The notes under the pieces are model-generated. The model saw only the letters and a program-made list of their open reading frames with translations. It ran no database searches and was not told the origin of the DNA. The position numbers were made by a program, and so were the translations under genes. Below, in pieces: positions 5,594 through 6,533 of a stretch of 6,533 nt of DNA. The DNA is from Nitriliruptoraceae bacterium (GTDB lineage Bacteria > Actinomycetota > Nitriliruptoria > Nitriliruptorales > Nitriliruptoraceae). Where the stretch lies: assembly GCA_007118045.1 (NCBI GenBank), contig SKTG01000212.1:1-6533 (forward strand). Direction: 5' to 3'. Every line of letters starts with the position of its first letter. The stretch's first letter is position 1.

Positions 5594-6533
5594 TCAGTTG
5601 CCGACGCGGTCCGCGGATCCCGCGGTCGCCTGGGCCAGTAGCGGCGCGAGGACCGCCGCCGCGCCGAGCGCGATGCCGTCGCCTCCCGGTGACGCGACGG
5701 TCTGCACCCCGAGCGGCAACCCTGCCTCGCCCGTGAGCCCCGGCACCGCGATCGTGGGCGTGCCGAGCAGCGTCCACTGCCGGCACAACAGCGGGTCGCC
5801 GGTGGTGTCCAGAGCCGGCGCCTCCCCCCGGACCGCCGGCGCCAACAGCACGTCGACGTCGGCGAACAGCTCCGGGAGGCGTGCCCGGGCCTCCTGCGCG
5901 AGTGCCAACGCCGCCTCGTAGGACCAGCGCCTGGCCGCCCCCTCCTCGAGCACGGCGTGCAGCGTGGGGCTGAGCAGGTCACCGTGTCGGTCGCGCACCG
6001 GCCCGAGCGCGTCGGCGGCCTCGATCGCCATGATCGCCTGCTGCGCCGTCACCAGCCCGCGCAACGCCTCGGGGACCGCCACTTCGACCAGGTCGAGGTG
6101 GACCGCGAGCCCCTCGACGGCACGATCGAACTCGGCCCGGGCCGACGGCTCCACCTCGTCCCACTCGAAGGTGCGACAGACCCCGAGGCGGAGCCGGTCA
6201 TGCCAGGACGTCGGCGCGAAGGCGGCCAGGTCGTCGGCCATCACCCCGAGCCCGAGCGCGACGTCGGCGACCTCGCGTCCGAGCAGCCCCACGGTGTCGA
6301 GGGTGGTCGAGCACGGCGTGACACCGTCCCGGGGCACGGCTCCCAGCGTCGGCTTGCCACCGACGGTGCCGCAGAAGGAGGCGGGTCGCACCACGGAGCC
6401 GGCCGTCTGGGTGCCGATCGCCAGCGGCAACGTGCCGGCACCCACCGCGGCGGCCGACCCGCTCGACGAGCCGCCCGGCGTCCTGGTCGGATCGTGCGGG
6501 TTGCGGGTGGGCCCGGGCCGGAACAGCGCGTAC
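5594..6533 (-). CDS. Amidase signature family hydrolase, C-terminal portion (runs off the right edge)
   Basis: The last 312 residues of an amidase signature (PF01425) enzyme are present. The N-terminal part, including the catalytic Lys, lies outside the window. Within the fragment, PGGSSSGSAAAVGAG (19-33) holds the cis-Ser (Ser22). GTQTAGSVVRPASFCG (40-55) holds the nucleophile Ser46, 24 residues later, the same spacing as in FAAH and malonamidase E2. TLGAVPRDGVTPCSTTLDTVGLLGREVADVAL is the usual next conserved block, and GLPLGVQTVASPGGD is the conserved C-terminal block. A GTG at 6445 could be mistaken for a start, but signature residues continue upstream of it (NPHDPTRTPGG), so the gene is longer. 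These enzymes cleave carboxamides by a Ser-cisSer-Lys mechanism in the cytoplasm. Sitting upstream of hyuA and hyuB on the same strand, it may hydrolyse an amide or carbamoyl product of that complex. Specificity is not readable. Confidence 0.92.
   Translation of the reverse strand, partial: YALFRPGPTRNPHDPTRTPGGSSSGSAAAVGAGTLPLAIGTQTAGSVVRPASFCGTVGGKPTLGAVPRDGVTPCSTTLDTVGLLGREVADVALGLGVMADDLAAFAPTSWHDRLRLGVCRTFEWDEVEPSARAEFDRAVEGLAVHLDLVEVAVPEALRGLVTAQQAIMAIEAADALGPVRDRHGDLLSPTLHAVLEEGAARRWSYEAALALAQEARARLPELFADVDVLLAPAVRGEAPALDTTGDPLLCRQWTLLGTPTIAVPGLTGEAGLPLGVQTVASPGGDGIALGAAAVLAPLLAQATAGSADRVGN

Noticed and set aside
1740..5736. Long plus-strand open frames (1740-2954, 2941-4173, 4450-5736) opposite the hyu operon, each over 400 residues.
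   Set aside because: They lie antisense to genes with clear family motifs, are Arg/Val/Gly/His-rich, and show no recognisable domain. Long antisense frames are expected in DNA this GC-rich.
5365..5982. N-terminal extension of the hyuA frame up to 5982.
   Set aside because: It overlaps the amidase gene and is Arg-rich. The ATP-binding motif expected at the N-terminus follows directly after the ATG at 5364.
6443..6445. GTG as the start of a 283-residue amidase.
   Set aside because: The codon encodes a Val inside the conserved GGSSSGSAAAV block. Signature residues continue upstream to the window edge.

Overview
The window is very GC-rich (about 70% by eye). Codon third positions are almost all G or C, and ribosome-binding sites are strong and purine-rich. 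This suggests a high-GC actinobacterium. I cannot name a genus. The Ala/Asp-rich inserts in two proteins would fit, but do not prove, a salt- or alkali-adapted lineage.

Left part (1-1060): a divergent metalloid-response pair. On the minus strand, running off the left edge, is the first half of a DUF318/ArsP-type permease. On the plus strand is a 109-residue ArsR/SmtB repressor that keeps the ELCxCDL metalloid-sensing motif. The 124 bp between them holds two copies of one near-palindromic 16-bp site in inverted orientation, 36 bp apart. These are strong candidates for the ArsR operators controlling both genes. The permease fragment ends in a glycine-rich hydrophilic loop with a repeated Cys-containing unit.

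Middle (1061-1130): a 70-bp convergent gap with a GC-rich hairpin directly after the arsR stop. It may insulate the arsenic pair from the operon arriving from the right.

Right part (1131-6533, all minus strand): an amidase (its N-terminus lies beyond the right edge), then hyuA (ATP-binding hydantoinase/oxoprolinase subunit, 737 aa), then hyuB (catalytic subunit, 645 aa). HyuA and HyuB of this superfamily form a complex that activates a carbonyl oxygen with ATP. Members open cyclic amides (5-oxoproline, N-methylhydantoin, caprolactam) or carboxylate ketones. The adjacent amidase suggests a two-step catabolic route, ring opening followed by amide hydrolysis, but the substrate cannot be read from sequence. 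Both subunits have intact core motifs, and both carry low-complexity Ala/Asp-rich loop inserts that look unusual for the family.

I see no RNA genes, mobile elements, CRISPR arrays or attachment sites. I found no clearly new system. The best leads are the paired operator, the Cys-repeat loop of the permease, and the inserts in HyuA and HyuB.
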